This document shows, piece after piece, positions 36,857-48,431 of a stretch of DNA of 64,000 nucleotides. The notes beneath the pieces are model-generated. The model was not told the DNA's origin. It searched no databases and was given only the letters and a program-made list of their open reading frames with translations. Position 1 is the stretch's first letter. Every line of letters starts with the position of its first letter. The stretch spans positions 11,671,911 through 11,735,910 of the forward strand of contig NC_086376.1 of assembly GCF_036588685.1 (NCBI RefSeq), in the 5' to 3' direction. The stretch is from Mytilus trossulus (Eukaryota; Mollusca; Bivalvia; Mytilida; Mytilidae). A program made the translations under genes and the position numbers.

Positions 36857-38842
36857 TGACCCACAACACACTAACCCTTATCTAGGGTCATGTATCATAA
36901 CACGACTTCCCTTTATTCTATGACATGCTTTGATTTTGTAATTTATTGCTGGACACATAAATAATATTTTGATGTGTACGGTATGATGTGATTTGTTTGG
37001 TATGTTAATATGTGTACATTTATGGTCAATTTAAACCTATTTGTTAAGACAGTTAACTTTATCATCATATTATATAAAGAATATCTTGCACATATTACTA
37101 TTGGTCTCAACTTATAAATCCGTATTCATGACAGCATGGTGCTTCTGGAAATAATTTCATAAGGCAACTGATTATATTACCGATGTTCCGATATCCTGAA
37201 TCCATTTCGAACATACTAATCAAGTAAAACATACCAGACCTCCGAACGGAGCGACCCCGGGTTCTCTTGTTAGTTGAGACACATGCACCTAACGGTTAAT
37301 CAATGAGATTAGCGACCAGAAAGCTTGTGTAATTTTGATATCAGTCATTTCTCCCCTCCTGGTGAAGATTTTGCAGTACACCCTTGTTGATGAACAGCGT
37401 GTGTAATTAGAATCCGTTATAAACTTAGAGTCTGTGTGAATTCCAAGAAAATTACCCTTATAAGACGTCGACCCGAATGTTTAAAAATAACCAATTGAGC
37501 CAATTTAGGTGTATTAGAACACGACTTGTGTTTTGTTTTATTAAACTCTAAACTCTTACTCATATTTTTAGATACAAAACAGGGACAAATACATAAAATG
37601 GTTTAGTGAATCATAAGCAATTTACAAAATAATGTTTAGCGTTAAACCAGTTGGTAAATTTCACCTTTATTGTCTTTTTTTTCTTTTTGTAATTTGTTTA
37701 TAGAAATTAAGAAACAGAATGACGTTTACATTATATGATTCCTATTTCTAACAATAAAATAGATTTTTCCTTTTAAAATTTTTAGTAATAAAATCATGTA
37801 AATTTAAATTGCAATTTTAAAAAAGATCATATATATCATAAGTTGTCGACAAATATTGGCAATATTTACTATACTTGTTTAACTATGTGAATTGCTGTCC
37901 AATGGATACTGCAGTCATAAATGCGAATAAAACTTAAAGTTAAAGCGGTCAACTGTCGAGCACTCCATCCTACCGGACCACACACTTTATTAAAGACTGA
38001 CCATAAAAAGAGTGTATATCATGTGCATTACTTCAATACGGATGATCGTAAAAGTTAATGACTTTACAGCCAATACAAGTTAATTTTGACAACAATCTAA
38101 TTCAGCTTTTTATGTATTACGTAAAAGATCACAAAAAATCTTGTAATTCAGAGTGTTGTAAACAAACGCCAGAACAAGTAACAAATCTACAATATACCCA
38201 CCAATAAATAATATACAAACAATGTATATGTTTAACTAGACAAACACTGTATATAATAATCGATTTAATGTTTTATTTCAATAGGAATGTAAAAAACACA
38301 ACAAACTATGTGCAATCTTATATTATATGTGGTATGAGACATAAGGCCTTTTTTACTTACAACAAATGCGTACATACAAAAACATTACAATAAAGTATGT
38401 AAATATAATAAAACCTCTTAAAAAGGTTAAAGAGTGAAATGCATATAAAAGACGAATTTTATATATCCTTTTTTTCTTCTTTACAGCAAAAGAAATATGA
38501 AATATGGTTTTGATCACATGTGCATGGATATTCGTATAAACAAGAATTAACTATAAATCATGGTATCTTCTGATAGTCTTTGTAAAATACACATAAAATA
38601 CACGGTTTCAACTAAAAGCATACACGCAGTCTTTGACTCGCTGATATATCACCATATCATGCACAAAGATAAGGCTAGATCGTATAAACAGTTCCAGCTA
38701 TTTTTCATTGTAGTCATTGTACAACTCATAATGTATTTACTCAGTTTCATCAGAATCTTAGTTGTAAGAAACACCAACTGACGTACAATTTTCTGCTTTG
38801 AGCTACAACAAAACATGTTTGCAATAAATCATTTCAATGGCA
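36857..38842. other. Spacer and 3' flank of array gene C
   Basis: AT-rich. No gene was recognised. A minus-strand AATAAA at 38277-38272 is a candidate polyadenylation signal for gene C. A short ORF (73 aa at 38560) lacks any supporting signal. Confidence 0.4.
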
Positions 38843-40506
38843 TTATGCTGGCTCTGGTGGTGGTGGTCTTGTTGGTAATGTAACCTTTGTTGAAGTTGTA
38901 GTTGAAGTCCTCAGCGTGGTTGGAGATGTTTTCTGTGTTGTTGAAGTGATGGACATAGTTGTGGTTGGTGATGGTTTATGTGTAGTTGAAGTACTTGACA
39001 CGGGTGTTGTTGTCCTTGTTGAAGTTGTTTTTATTGGTTCAATAGTGGTTGTTGGTAAAGTTGTCGGTGGGATTGTAGGTGTTACCACTGTTGTAACTGT
39101 TGATGAACTATATGATGGCGTCGTATTGATTGTTGTTGTTGCCGACGTCGTCGTCGTTGTTGATGTCGATGATGAAGGTTGTGTAGTTGGCTCTGTTGTT
39201 GTGGATGGTTGAGTAGTTGACGTCGTTGTTGGAACTGGTGTAGATGATTTTGAAGTGGATTTAGTCGATGTTGATGTTACAGGTGGTGAAGTTGATGTTG
39301 ATGTCAATGGTGGTGAAGTTGGTGTTGATGTCAATGGTGGTGAAGTTGATGTTGATGTCAATGGTGGTGAAGTTGATGTTGATGTCAATGATGGTGTAGT
39401 TGGAGGTAGATTTGTTGGTCCAGTTGACATATAACACCAATAATTTGGAACTCTCCATCCAAAATGCGAAATTTTAAATCTTACACATCGAAATCCCTTG
39501 TACTGAGTTCGCAAATTTGTTAACTTGTATTCCATTCCAAGAGCATCTCGGTTGAAAGTTTGATAATTTTTTGCCTGAAAAAAAAGCCACAATACCATAA
39601 ACACAATTATTTTGATATCAATTAATAAGACTTATTTATCAACATTCCGGTTTATTTATTTCTCTTTAACACATGTAAAATATTCCAGAAAACTAGTTTA
39701 CTAGTTTACATATATGTATGCTGGTGTTCACACTTCTTAAGATACATAGGCTATTTAATAGCGACAAGATTTTGTTTTTAATCAGAGCCCTTGTATCCAG
39801 AGAGAACCACAGAGTTTTGAAATAGTGTCTTTATCGCTTAAGCATTGATTTCGTTTTGATTACATTAAAAGATATCTAAATATGTCTGTTTAGCTAGTCA
39901 GTCGTGAAAGCATGTTGTTGATTGATACTTATGTAAACTTAGTCTTTATACTTCGTTAATGTGTGCTGATTGATATTCAGATTTTTTTTGTACGATTTGC
40001 AGAGTTTTTATTAACTGATTTTCACAGTTTGCGTATGTTCGTGTGCTGTGCTCTTAATTTAAACATTAAAAGATTTGGTATGACCGCCAATGAGACAACT
40101 CTACACAAGAGACACAGTTGTTATCCATTCGTTTGATGTGTTTACGTTTTTATTTTGCAATTTGAATAGGGACTCATCGTTTTGAATCTTCCTCGGAGTA
40201 AGGTAATTTTGGGATTTTACATTTTACAGATGATTCAGTAAAATTACGTACCGTCATATCCAACGTCATCGAATCCAATTTAATAGTTGCCACAAATTCT
40301 CTGGGATGATAGGTTTGATCCAACCTGAAATAACATACTCCTGTCGAATATCTCATAGTAGGCCATAAGTCATCATCTATGACTGGGTAAAAGTCATTTA
40401 CTTCTTCACTGGAATCGAAATCAAAATCAAACCAATCATCGAAGATAGAATCAGACACAGCAGGTACAATCAAGAAAACCAAAAATATCACGTGCTTTAA
40501 ATCCAT
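38843..40506 (-). CDS. Array gene C: secreted two-cysteine protein with 10-aa repeat mucin tail
   Basis: Family not recognised. Coding exons 40506-40252 (85 codons, donor ATGACG|GTACGT) and 39574-38843 (243 codons plus stop, acceptor TTTTTTTTCAG) give 328 aa. The signal peptide is MDLKHVIFLVFLIVPAVSD. An acidic insert (FDDWFDFDFDSSEE) of about 20 aa, absent from A, B and D, precedes the head domain: STGVCYFRLD, YHPREFVATIKLD, TLDMT, LGMEYKLTNL, VRFKISHFGW, NYWCYM. The PGE motif is PRE here. The tail of about 195 Thr/Ser/Pro residues opens with four 30-base repeats (about 39276-39395) encoding TSTSTSPPL-like decads and ends LPTRPPPPEPA, almost the same end as gene D. The acceptor TTTTTGTAG|G touches the ATG. 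Intron phase and position match the other copies. Confidence 0.75.
39276..39395 (-). repeat. 30-base minisatellite coding the gene C decapeptide
   Basis: Four head-to-tail 30-base units lie inside gene C exon 2, each encoding a variant of SPPLTSTSTS. Units differ at one to three positions (TSTP in one, PPV in another). The frame is kept because the unit length is a multiple of three. Confidence 0.8.
40076..40235. repeat. Two dispersed-repeat fragments next to the gene C exon 1 donor
   Basis: ATGACCGCCAATGAGACAAC at about 40081-40100 belongs to the family at 17431. TTGTTATCCATTCGTTTGAT and the following ACTCATCGTTTTGAATC belong to the retroelement-tail family at 47231-47330. They end about 20 bases inside the intron that starts at 40251. 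Confidence 0.6.
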
Positions 40507-41286
40507 CCTACAAAAATAAATGTCATTTTGTTAATAGAAAAACAACACTATCTGTTATTGTTATGCATAGTTAAACCAGTTTACATAAACAATAACTTTT
40601 AAAAGTTTAAAAGTTCTATTTCAATATAATGGGCGACACATTTTGATAATCTTAGTAATATATAGTGCCATGCCGACATTGTATATCATAGTTATCAATC
40701 AGAACTTATACTGGAATGTTGTAACTTACATATTGCTTTACCATCTACATAACCTGCAATGGCTATCCAGATAAATAAAAATCTTAGATTGCACCTGTTA
40801 CTTATATTAAATATAATGCTCATGGCATGAATCTGTAATGACCATCTGATAAAAAGGTTATTAGATGGTCAAGATACAACTTGACCTCGAGCATTAAGCA
40901 CCATATTACTTTCAAACGAAAATGGAAATTAACGGGGTAGATGAAAGACGATATTTTGTGCTATGACATACACATACCAAAGAAAATCGTGTGGTCAATG
41001 CATGCAAAATACTAACATATAGGTATTCGGAAACAATTTGAGAGTAATTCTCTAACCAAAGATAACTCAAAATGAACCAATAAAAAATAAGTTAAATGAT
41101 ATAATTTAAAAAATCAATAAGACACAAAGAATGCCACTGAACATCGCAGCATCCCTGGACGGTGTGTCGCTTTACAACTCAGTAAAATTTGTAAAGCCTA
41201 GACGAATAATTTTTCAACTTATTTTGCTGGGGGTAAATAGGATATACAAAAAGTTGGAATAAATAATAAAAAAATAATGAAAATTA

Positions 41287-41287
<1 letters not shown>

Positions 41288-41375
<88 letters not shown>

Positions 41376-41383
41376 TTATTATA

Positions 41384-41429
<46 letters not shown>

Positions 41430-41545
41430 TGTTTTTTTATTATTATTATTATTAATAATATAATTATCATTATTATTATTTTTATTATTTTTATTATTAA
41501 TTATTAATCATAATTATCAGTTATCATTATTATTATTATTCAAAC
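41288..41545. repeat. (ATT)n microsatellite, interrupted, about 260 bases
   Basis: A near-pure ATT repeat runs from 41288 to about 41365 and continues with interruptions (TTTTT, TATAATT, poly-T) to about 41545. It lies just beyond the candidate gene C promoter region, on its 3' side. The 83-aa poly-Asn ORF on the minus strand is an artefact of the repeat. Confidence 0.95.
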
Positions 41546-41618
41546 GCATCATTAAGTCACAAACTAACAAAGTACTAGAAGAAACAGAAATATATTTATA
41601 TGCATTAACCAGGACTTA

Positions 41619-41748
41619 CCGAGCTTCTTACCTCCAGTGTTTCGTGAATACCTTTTTTGTTGTGTCTGAACTTTAGTAGTAATAGCCTATTCTTCCTCAA
41701 ATTTATTATGTCACTTTCTTTTGTTACGCTCCTTTATACGGGTAAATT
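41619..41748 (-). promoter_or_regulatory. TATA promoter and non-coding first exon of array gene C
   Basis: Minus strand: ATTTACCCGTATAAAGGAGC (41746-41727) carries the same TTTACC[CT]GTATAAAGG block as gene B. A donor, CTGGAG|GTAAGA, ends an exon at 41632, about 100 bases downstream. A second donor, CTCG|GTAAGT, is at 41619. Both B and C therefore show two closely spaced donors. Confidence 0.6.
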
Positions 41749-41749
41749 C

Positions 41750-42780
41750 CATCACCTCAAATCATTTATCAGTCCAATACACATTGGCCTCTAGGTCTTC
41801 CGGATCAGTAAGCTTACATTGTCATATGTAACTCATATAAATAGAAAGGTAAATAAACTTGGATACCTGGAGAAAGGTGACGTGAATTGCAGACCTCCAC
41901 TTTCCTATTTAAACCAAACCGCGTCATCTTTCATAAAAATTTCGTAATGCATTTAGTCAACGTGACAAATAAATAAATAATATATAAAAACGTAAATAAA
42001 CTTGTACTGAAAAGCATAGTGTAAAGCGGATATCCCTGACACATGCTTTCAGAATACAAATACATAAATCATATTGCGGAACCCTTTTAAAGATGAAGCC
42101 TTGCTTACAAGTGGGATAGAAGTAACACTTCTTTGTAGAAATTGTCATTTGTAAAAGTTTAGTTTTTTGACAGAATAATTTTTCCTTAAATATGACTCAT
42201 AAATTGAATAATTAATTAAAACATCTTCTTTCAGTAGGTTAGCGAACTAAGCCTTAGAACTGTTTATTATCATTTATATTTAAATGTAACACACAATCTG
42301 TTCAGTGATCTATTGACTCTCAATACTAAAGGGTCTATAGAAATAATATCATCATGGTATTTATAAAATTATATCATAAAATATATATGGGGTCATTACT
42401 CAATTGTTTGTCCGTTTACATTTGTAAAGGAGGAACGGTGTGCGGGGGAAAGATAATCAGTCTGGAGGTATTGCAATTTGTTTTCGTGGTAGGAATTCGT
42501 AAACTACTATTATTAGTATATTGTGTGCTAGTGACCTAATACGATATATGGGGTAATTAAATTCCACATGGGATGAGAGCGGAACACTCTATGTAATGAT
42601 TATCTTACCGACAGTCTAAACACAACATAGATAACTAAAGAATGATCTACATGAACCGAAACAAGAAACGAATATCGATTTTCAGTGTCATTTTCTGGAT
42701 GTGATATGACAGACGTAACTGTATATGTTGGTCTTTTTTCATTAGCTGCTTATTGCAATACATTATTAAGTTATCGACAA
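41750..42780. other. Spacer between gene C and repeat block
   Basis: AT-rich, with no recognised gene or repeat. Confidence 0.35.
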
Positions 42781-42784
42781 AGGT

Positions 42785-43670
42785 GTTGTGCATGCCAGTA
42801 CTGTGCCATTCGATGCCACTGCTGGAGGAGTTTATACTCCCCGAGGGTATCACCAGCCCAGTAGTCATCACTTGATTTATCATTTAAATGATCAAAATTA
42901 TAAATTAACTGTAAACACGACTTTGATTTTTTCAAATAATAAGGCTTTTCTACTTCAGGAGTAGATTACTTTAGCTGTATTTGGCAAAGCTTTTAGAAAT
43001 TTTTGGTTCCCAATGCTTTTTAGCACTGCTCTGTTAACATGAATTATCATTGATATGATCATAATTATAAATTAACTGTTAAAATAACAAAACTTTGATT
43101 TTTTTTTTAAATAATAAGGCTTTTCTATAATATATTACCTAAGCTAAATTTGGCAAAGCTTTTAGGAATTTTTGGTCCCCAATGCTCTTCAACCTCGTTC
43201 TTTAATTGGCATTTTTAAATTTGTTAAATTTCGAGCGTCACTGATGAGTCTTTTATAGACGAAACGCAAGTCTGACGTAAACAATTTTTTTAATTTTATT
43301 TACAACCACCCGGCGAGTCGATGCCATTGCTGGTGGAGTTTTTGTATATCCCCAGTTTATCACCAGCCCAGTAGTGAGCACTTCTGTGTTGACATGACTT
43401 ATCCTTGCTATAGTTGTTATGGTCATGATTATAAATTAATGTTGAATTTTTTTTAAATAATAAGGCTTTTCTACCTCAGGAATTGATGACCTTAGCTGAA
43501 TTTGCAAAGCAAAGCTTTTAGAAATTGTTGGTCCCCTATGCTCTTCAGCTTCGTTCTTTATTTAGCCTTTTTAAATTTGTTTAGTTTCGAGCGTCACTGA
43601 TGAGTCTTGTGTAGACAAAACACGCGTCTGGCGTAATCACCAAATTTCAATCCTGTTATACTAGTATATA
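42785..43670 (-). repeat. Two reverse-orientation copies of the cgcgtttcgtctacataagactc repeat family
   Basis: About 42785-43290 and 43310-43670 contain GATGCCACTGCTGGAGGAGT, TATCACCAGCCCAGTAGTCA, ATAAGGCTTTTCTAC, GGCAAAGCTTTTAGAAATTT and GAGCGTCACTGATGAGTCTT. These are reverse complements of blocks in the copies at 28990-29760 and 30890-31265. They are the same elements in opposite orientation, about 13 kb away and on the other side of genes B and C. Confidence 0.75.
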
Positions 43671-44089
43671 ATGAGTTTATTTCACCACTTTGATTTATTA
43701 CATATTGACAATGCATTTTGTTTCTTACGTTTTTCTTTTTAGCATTTCAATGGTGTTTTATTTTCATTTATGTAAAATTGAAATAATAGCTTGTTTTATG
43801 TTCTAAAAAAATCATATGATGCTTAACAACCTAAACTATTAATGAAATTTTCCCACGGCCCATACGACCAGCTTCCTGCAAAGTTGTTTGTTTAATTTAT
43901 ATAACAAATAATACTGATCTTTATCAGCATTCGATTTCATGTGTAAACGGTTTGATTTTCAAAATTGTTTGGCTAGGGCATTACCGAATTTGATTGTTGA
44001 AATGTACAACTGGGGCAGTAGTATAAGTTGGTGGTGTTAAATTTCTTAAAAGCAACATAATGTTGTAAATTGGGAGGTACAAACCAGTA

Positions 44090-44210
44090 GAATTACAAAA
44101 ATACCGAATTCCAAGGAAAATCAGAGTCTCTTATCAAATAGAAAAAGCAAAAGATCAAACACATCAATTGAATTGAAACAACTGTCATATTTCTGACTTG
44201 GTACGTACAT
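44090..44210 (+). repeat. Retroelement-tail repeat copy
   Basis: ACAAAAATACCGAATTCCAA through GAAACAACTGTCATATTTCTGACTTGG matches the family at 5165-5302. There is no ORF. Confidence 0.6.
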
Positions 44211-44694
44211 TTCCTTAACTATGCAGACAATTTGGATTTTCTTCATAGCTAGCTTAACCATACACTTGTATGACAATCGCATAAAACTTCATCATATTGA
44301 CAACGATATGTGAACAAAACAGACAAACTAGGAAAAAACTAGGTAAACATTTAGAAATTATGGTACAGCAGTCTACATTGTAGTATGATCTTAATCACAG
44401 TATTTCAACAAAGATTTTTTTTAAAATGGCATATTAACAAAGCATATAAGCAAATGACAAGAATACAAAAAATGGCCGCAGCACAACAACACAGTTGCAG
44501 GATGCAAAAGTACCGTGTCATGCCAAAAGGATATTACATAAAATGAACTTAACAGGAAAGATTAACAATTAATGAAGACACATAGAAAGCAACTGGTCTA
44601 TCTTATTCTGGGATAGGACCAAACGGAACACAAAAAGATAAAAGATATAAATCCCTTTTGATAAGAATTCATATAAAAGTTCGTTTTCATGTTA

Positions 44695-44890
44695 TATTTG
44701 TTATTCTCGTGGTGTTTTGTCTGATGCTTGGTCCGTTTCTGTGTTTGTTGCGTTTCGGTGTTGTGTCGTTGTTCTCCTCTTATATTTAATGCGTTTCGCT
44801 CGGTTTTGGTTTGTTACCCCGATTTTGTTTTTTGTCCATGGATTTATGAGTTTTGAACAGCGGTATACTACTGTTGCCTTTATTTGATAT
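44695..44890 (+). repeat. Retroelement-tail fragment
   Basis: It ends with GAGTTTTGAACAGCGGTATA and CTACTGTTGCCTTTATTTGA, matching 26391-26455, and is preceded by GTGTTTTGTCTGATGCTTGG-like sequence. It is followed directly by an A-rich run and (CA)n, as expected for the 3' end of a retrotransposed copy. Confidence 0.55.
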
Positions 44891-44916
44891 CTGATTTGGT
44901 ATTTCAATTTTTGATA

Positions 44917-45012
44917 AAAAAAAAAAAAAAAGAAAGAAAAAAAAAAAAAAACACACACACACACACACCAACACACACACGCACCAACACACACACACAC
45001 ACACACACACAA
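44917..45012. repeat. A-rich tract plus (CA)n microsatellite
   Basis: An A-run broken by G at 44917-44951 leads into (AC)n with CCAAC and CGC interruptions up to 45012. Minus-strand ORFs rich in Cys and Val across it are repeat artefacts. Confidence 0.9.
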
Positions 45013-45829
45013 TGGCATTTAGAAATCAATATTTCCAATAAAGATGCCTTTTGGCGATTTTAGTTGTACCTTAACATTAATCGCACTTATGAATTTTTTT
45101 TATAAGTATGACCATCATTTATATCATAAGCCCTAAACTGACATGAAAACAACATCTTTTAAATAAATATATTTTGATTTGATCAAACTTGAAAATATAT
45201 TTTTTTATATACAGATTAAACCATTATCACAAAATTATCGATAAAATTTGATACCTTTACGAGAGGAAATTAGAAACGGAAAGAGGACATGAAGAAATTG
45301 CACCACTGTCGTTTAAGAACGTTTTCTAAATTTAGGATTTATTTTATATGTGCAGTGGTTTTGTAAAATAAACAATTACAACCATAAACTTAGAAAAAAG
45401 CTCAATTGAATCCAAACTGAAATAAACTGGTCATAGATACCAGTTTGGTGAGCAATGTCTTTATTCGTAGATGTATATGACTATAAAGGGCTATAACTGA
45501 GTATAAGCTATAAGAACTGTATTACAAATACATGAAGAAATCGATTTTTAAGATACCGGTAGCTCATTACCCTTTTTTTTAGATGTGTAAAACCATTCCC
45601 CTTTTAATGACATGGACAAATCTAACATTTGCATAAGACAACACAGTTTTCCTAAGCTTCTTATCCAAACTAGGTAAAACAAGAACATTAGTCAGTCAAA
45701 ACCCCTTTTCGTGAAGCAGATTGCTAGACTATATTGAAGGATTGGTCACAAGTGAAATTTGGAAACCGTATAAATGATTCAGAAATTATTTTTTTTCCGA
45801 AAAAAATCAAAGTTTTGGAAAGAGGAAAT

Positions 45830-46040
45830 TTATAAAATTGGCCACATAATTGATATTCATGTCAACACCGAAGTGCTGACTACTGGGATGGTAATACCCT
45901 CGGGGACAAAACGTCCAACAGCAGTGGCATCGACTAAGTGGTGTAAATAATTATTAAAGGTACCAAGATTATAATTTAGCACGCTAGATGCGCGTTTCGT
46001 CTACATAAGACTCATCAGTGACGCTCATAAAAAGTTATCA
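45830..46040 (+). repeat. Copy of the cgcgtttcgtctacataagactc repeat family
   Basis: It contains TTGATATTCATGTCAACACC, GTGCTGACTACTGGGATGGT, CCTCGGGGACAAAACGTC, AGCAGTGGCATCGAC and GCGCGTTTCGTCTACATAAG, in the same orientation as 30890-31265. Confidence 0.75.
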
Positions 46041-46785
46041 GTATGCTGGAGTTTCTTATTGGCAACATTTTTGTTGAACTTTTCCCACAAATTGTCGGCA
46101 TTCCTATGGGAACGATTTATGCCGCCTCTCCTTGCCGACCTCTTTTTATTTTCATATGAATCGGGTTCCTTCAGACATTTGTTAAAACAATAAGATAAAA
46201 TGATCTAATTGATATTTAAGAAGTTAAGTATCACTTATCTTTTACAAAACGTTCAACTTATGCAACCCAGTCCTGGTCATTCCCCCCCCCCCCATTTTCA
46301 GATAACGGTATATTGATTATGTTCTTTCCATTAACAGCCCAAACTTTTCTGATTGCATTAATATATATCAAAACTAGAAATTAAATTGATCGTTAGTATA
46401 CTCATTTCTTCATGACTTAAGACCAATCTTAGTCGTAAGCCTTTTTAATGAAATCGACTCCAGAATCTTTGACAAACGAACGATTTTAATTTTCAATTTT
46501 CCCCACCTTAGAAGCAATATACCAACTTCACCTGCATATGGGATATACATTTCCCAACTAGTTTGGTATTCAAGAGCATGCAGCAACTATTCAGACTTCA
46601 TAAAACGTCACCAGTGTCTGGGCAGAACGTTGGTGAACCAGGCTTATGTGAAAGAACCTCTAGACCTATTCCTAAAAAGTTCACCGGAAGGTACCAATAC
46701 ATTGTTGCTAAATATTCCGTATCAACTTCACAAATAATACACAATTGTCTTTATATTCTGAATACTGAATTTGGTTATCGTTAAC
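46041..46785 (+). pseudogene. Penelope-like RT relic, two fragments
   Basis: About 46041-46230 reads MLEFLIGNIFVE then, after a gap, IVGIPMGT, matching the MLDFLIDNIFV and VGIPMGTNCAP blocks of the element at 21228-23897. About 46465-46785 reads NFPHLRSNIPTSPAYGIYIS and QLVWYSRACSNYSDF, matching its RT C-terminus. The YIDD-containing part between them is missing. Frameshifts and stops are present. Confidence 0.7.
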
Positions 46786-46849
46786 ATGTTATAGTATTCT
46801 TATATATTTGTCTTAATGAATAATACTTTTACTGTTTTGTCTGTTCTTT

Positions 46850-47230
46850 GGGGTATTCATTTGGCGTGATTCTGTACTTATTCATCCCGTCATTGTGTTA
46901 TTGTTCTATGATATTTGTATTCGTCTTTCATTTTTTCCGTATATGTTTTTTTCTGTATGCTTATGACGTGGCTTTGGGATTATACATCTCGTCATTATGC
47001 TATTGTTCTATGATAATTTCTGTATTCTTATCTTTCAATGTTGCTTATATGCTTTGTCTATATGTTTTTTTTGTGTGTTTCTTTGTTACATATGACATGG
47101 CTGTGTACATGTACATACCGTTATTGTGTTTTTTTCTTTTATATTTTTGTATACTTATCTTTCATTTTTTCTTATATGCTTTGTCCATTTGCCTTTTTGA
47201 CGTGGCTCTGTACCTTTGCATCCCGGCATG
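46850..47230 (+). repeat. Degenerate tandem repeat of about 125 bases in the retroelement tail
   Basis: Three copies of a unit with CATTGTGTTATTGTTCTATG, ATTTNTGTATTCTTATCTTTC, TATATGCTTTGTC and TGACGTGGCTNTG follow the RT relic. They end in GCATCCCGGCATGTCAGTTG and the tail repeat at 47231-47330. The hydrophobic ORF spanning 46848-47276 repeats for this reason and is not a gene. Confidence 0.65.
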
Positions 47231-47534
47231 TCAGTTGTTGTCCATTCGTTTGGTGTATTTTCATTTTGCCATTTGATTAAGGAGTTTCCGTTTTGAATTT
47301 TCCTCAGAGTTCGGTATTTTTGTGATTTTTTGTTTTTCGAAGATAAACCTAGAATTACTATTCGTGTTTTATCTTCGAACATATATTTGGTTTTACTGAA
47401 AATCCTTATATTTTCTTATAACGTTTTAAAGTAAGGCCTTTCTGGGACATGCTAATTATCGTATATTTTTTGGCAATAACTTTTGATCAGAATCGAAACC
47501 AGCATTGTTTTATTATTGATTTTCTCGACTCTAT

Positions 47535-47980
47535 TATAGGTGGCACGGTAGTATTACCTAGGCCATAAGGGATACTGATAGCTTTTTTTTTTATAATTAT
47601 CACTACTTTCTAACACTGCAAAAAAAAATCTGCATTCACAGTTAACTGGAGTACTTCTTTTTTTTCTATTCAGAAATGAATTTGAATGTGTATCATGACC
47701 GTTTTCTTTTTTGCTATTTTTTAAAATCTAAGGCCACTAGTGTTACAGGGCTTTTTCATGCAGTGAATACACAATTTAAAAAAAAATCTCAAAAATTCAT
47801 TTTCATCTGTTTGTAAAGTTATTTCATATTTTTTTTACACCTGATTCATCCCTCAGGTTGGGAAAGTGTGTTCAGTTGATACTGTATTTTTTGTCCAATC
47901 ACACTGTTCAGATACATTGACTTAGGTTCACAAAAGAGCAACTTAAATTCTGGAATACAAATACTACCGTGCCAACTATA
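47535..47980. mobile_element. MITE-like element with 21-base terminal inverted repeats
   Basis: Left TATAGGTGGCACGGTAGTAT (47535-47554, identity one base longer) and right end 47960-47980, whose reverse complement starts TATAGTTGGCACGGTAGTAT, match at 20 of 21 positions. Both ends abut TATA, which could be a TA-type target duplication. The 400-base interior is AT-rich and non-coding. Confidence 0.7.
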
Positions 47981-48431
47981 AGGAGAGTGAATTTTCTTTA
48001 GTTATCGTTTATTTGATATTCCACTGTATAAACAAAATTCAAGTATTGACAACGCGTTTTGTGTTCGTTCGACCAACAAAGCTACACACAATGTAGTTGC
48101 GCTTAGCATGCACAGTTGAAAATGCATTGTATAATGTATATAATATATTTTATGTTTGCTTATATAATACTGTCTTTTGTAAACACGCTAAAGCAAGCGC
48201 TCTGCATTTTCTTGAAATAGATTTAATGGTGACTTAAATGTTATTATCAAAATAAGATTTTAATTGAAAGACATATCACATATAAAATAAAGCAGACAAC
48301 AACATGACAACTCTCACATATTCCCTTGTTTTGCATAATTTGATTTCGCTTTTGAACACTATCAAATGTACATTGATATCTTACAAAAACCTGAAGCATA
48401 GAGGTTTGTTTTCTGTTAAACTATTGTTGTC

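Noticed and set aside
38916-39212. 98-aa Val-rich ORF on the + strand
   Set aside because: Antisense shadow of the gene C tail.
41219-41470. Poly-Asn ORF
   Set aside because: Translation of the (ATT)n microsatellite.
44701-45018. Cys/Val/Phe-rich ORFs
   Set aside because: Translation of (CA)n and A-rich sequence plus a retroelement tail.
46848-47276. Hydrophobic 142-aa ORF resembling a multi-pass membrane protein
   Set aside because: It is T-rich tandem repeat sequence in the tail of a dead retroelement; the apparent helices come from the repeat.
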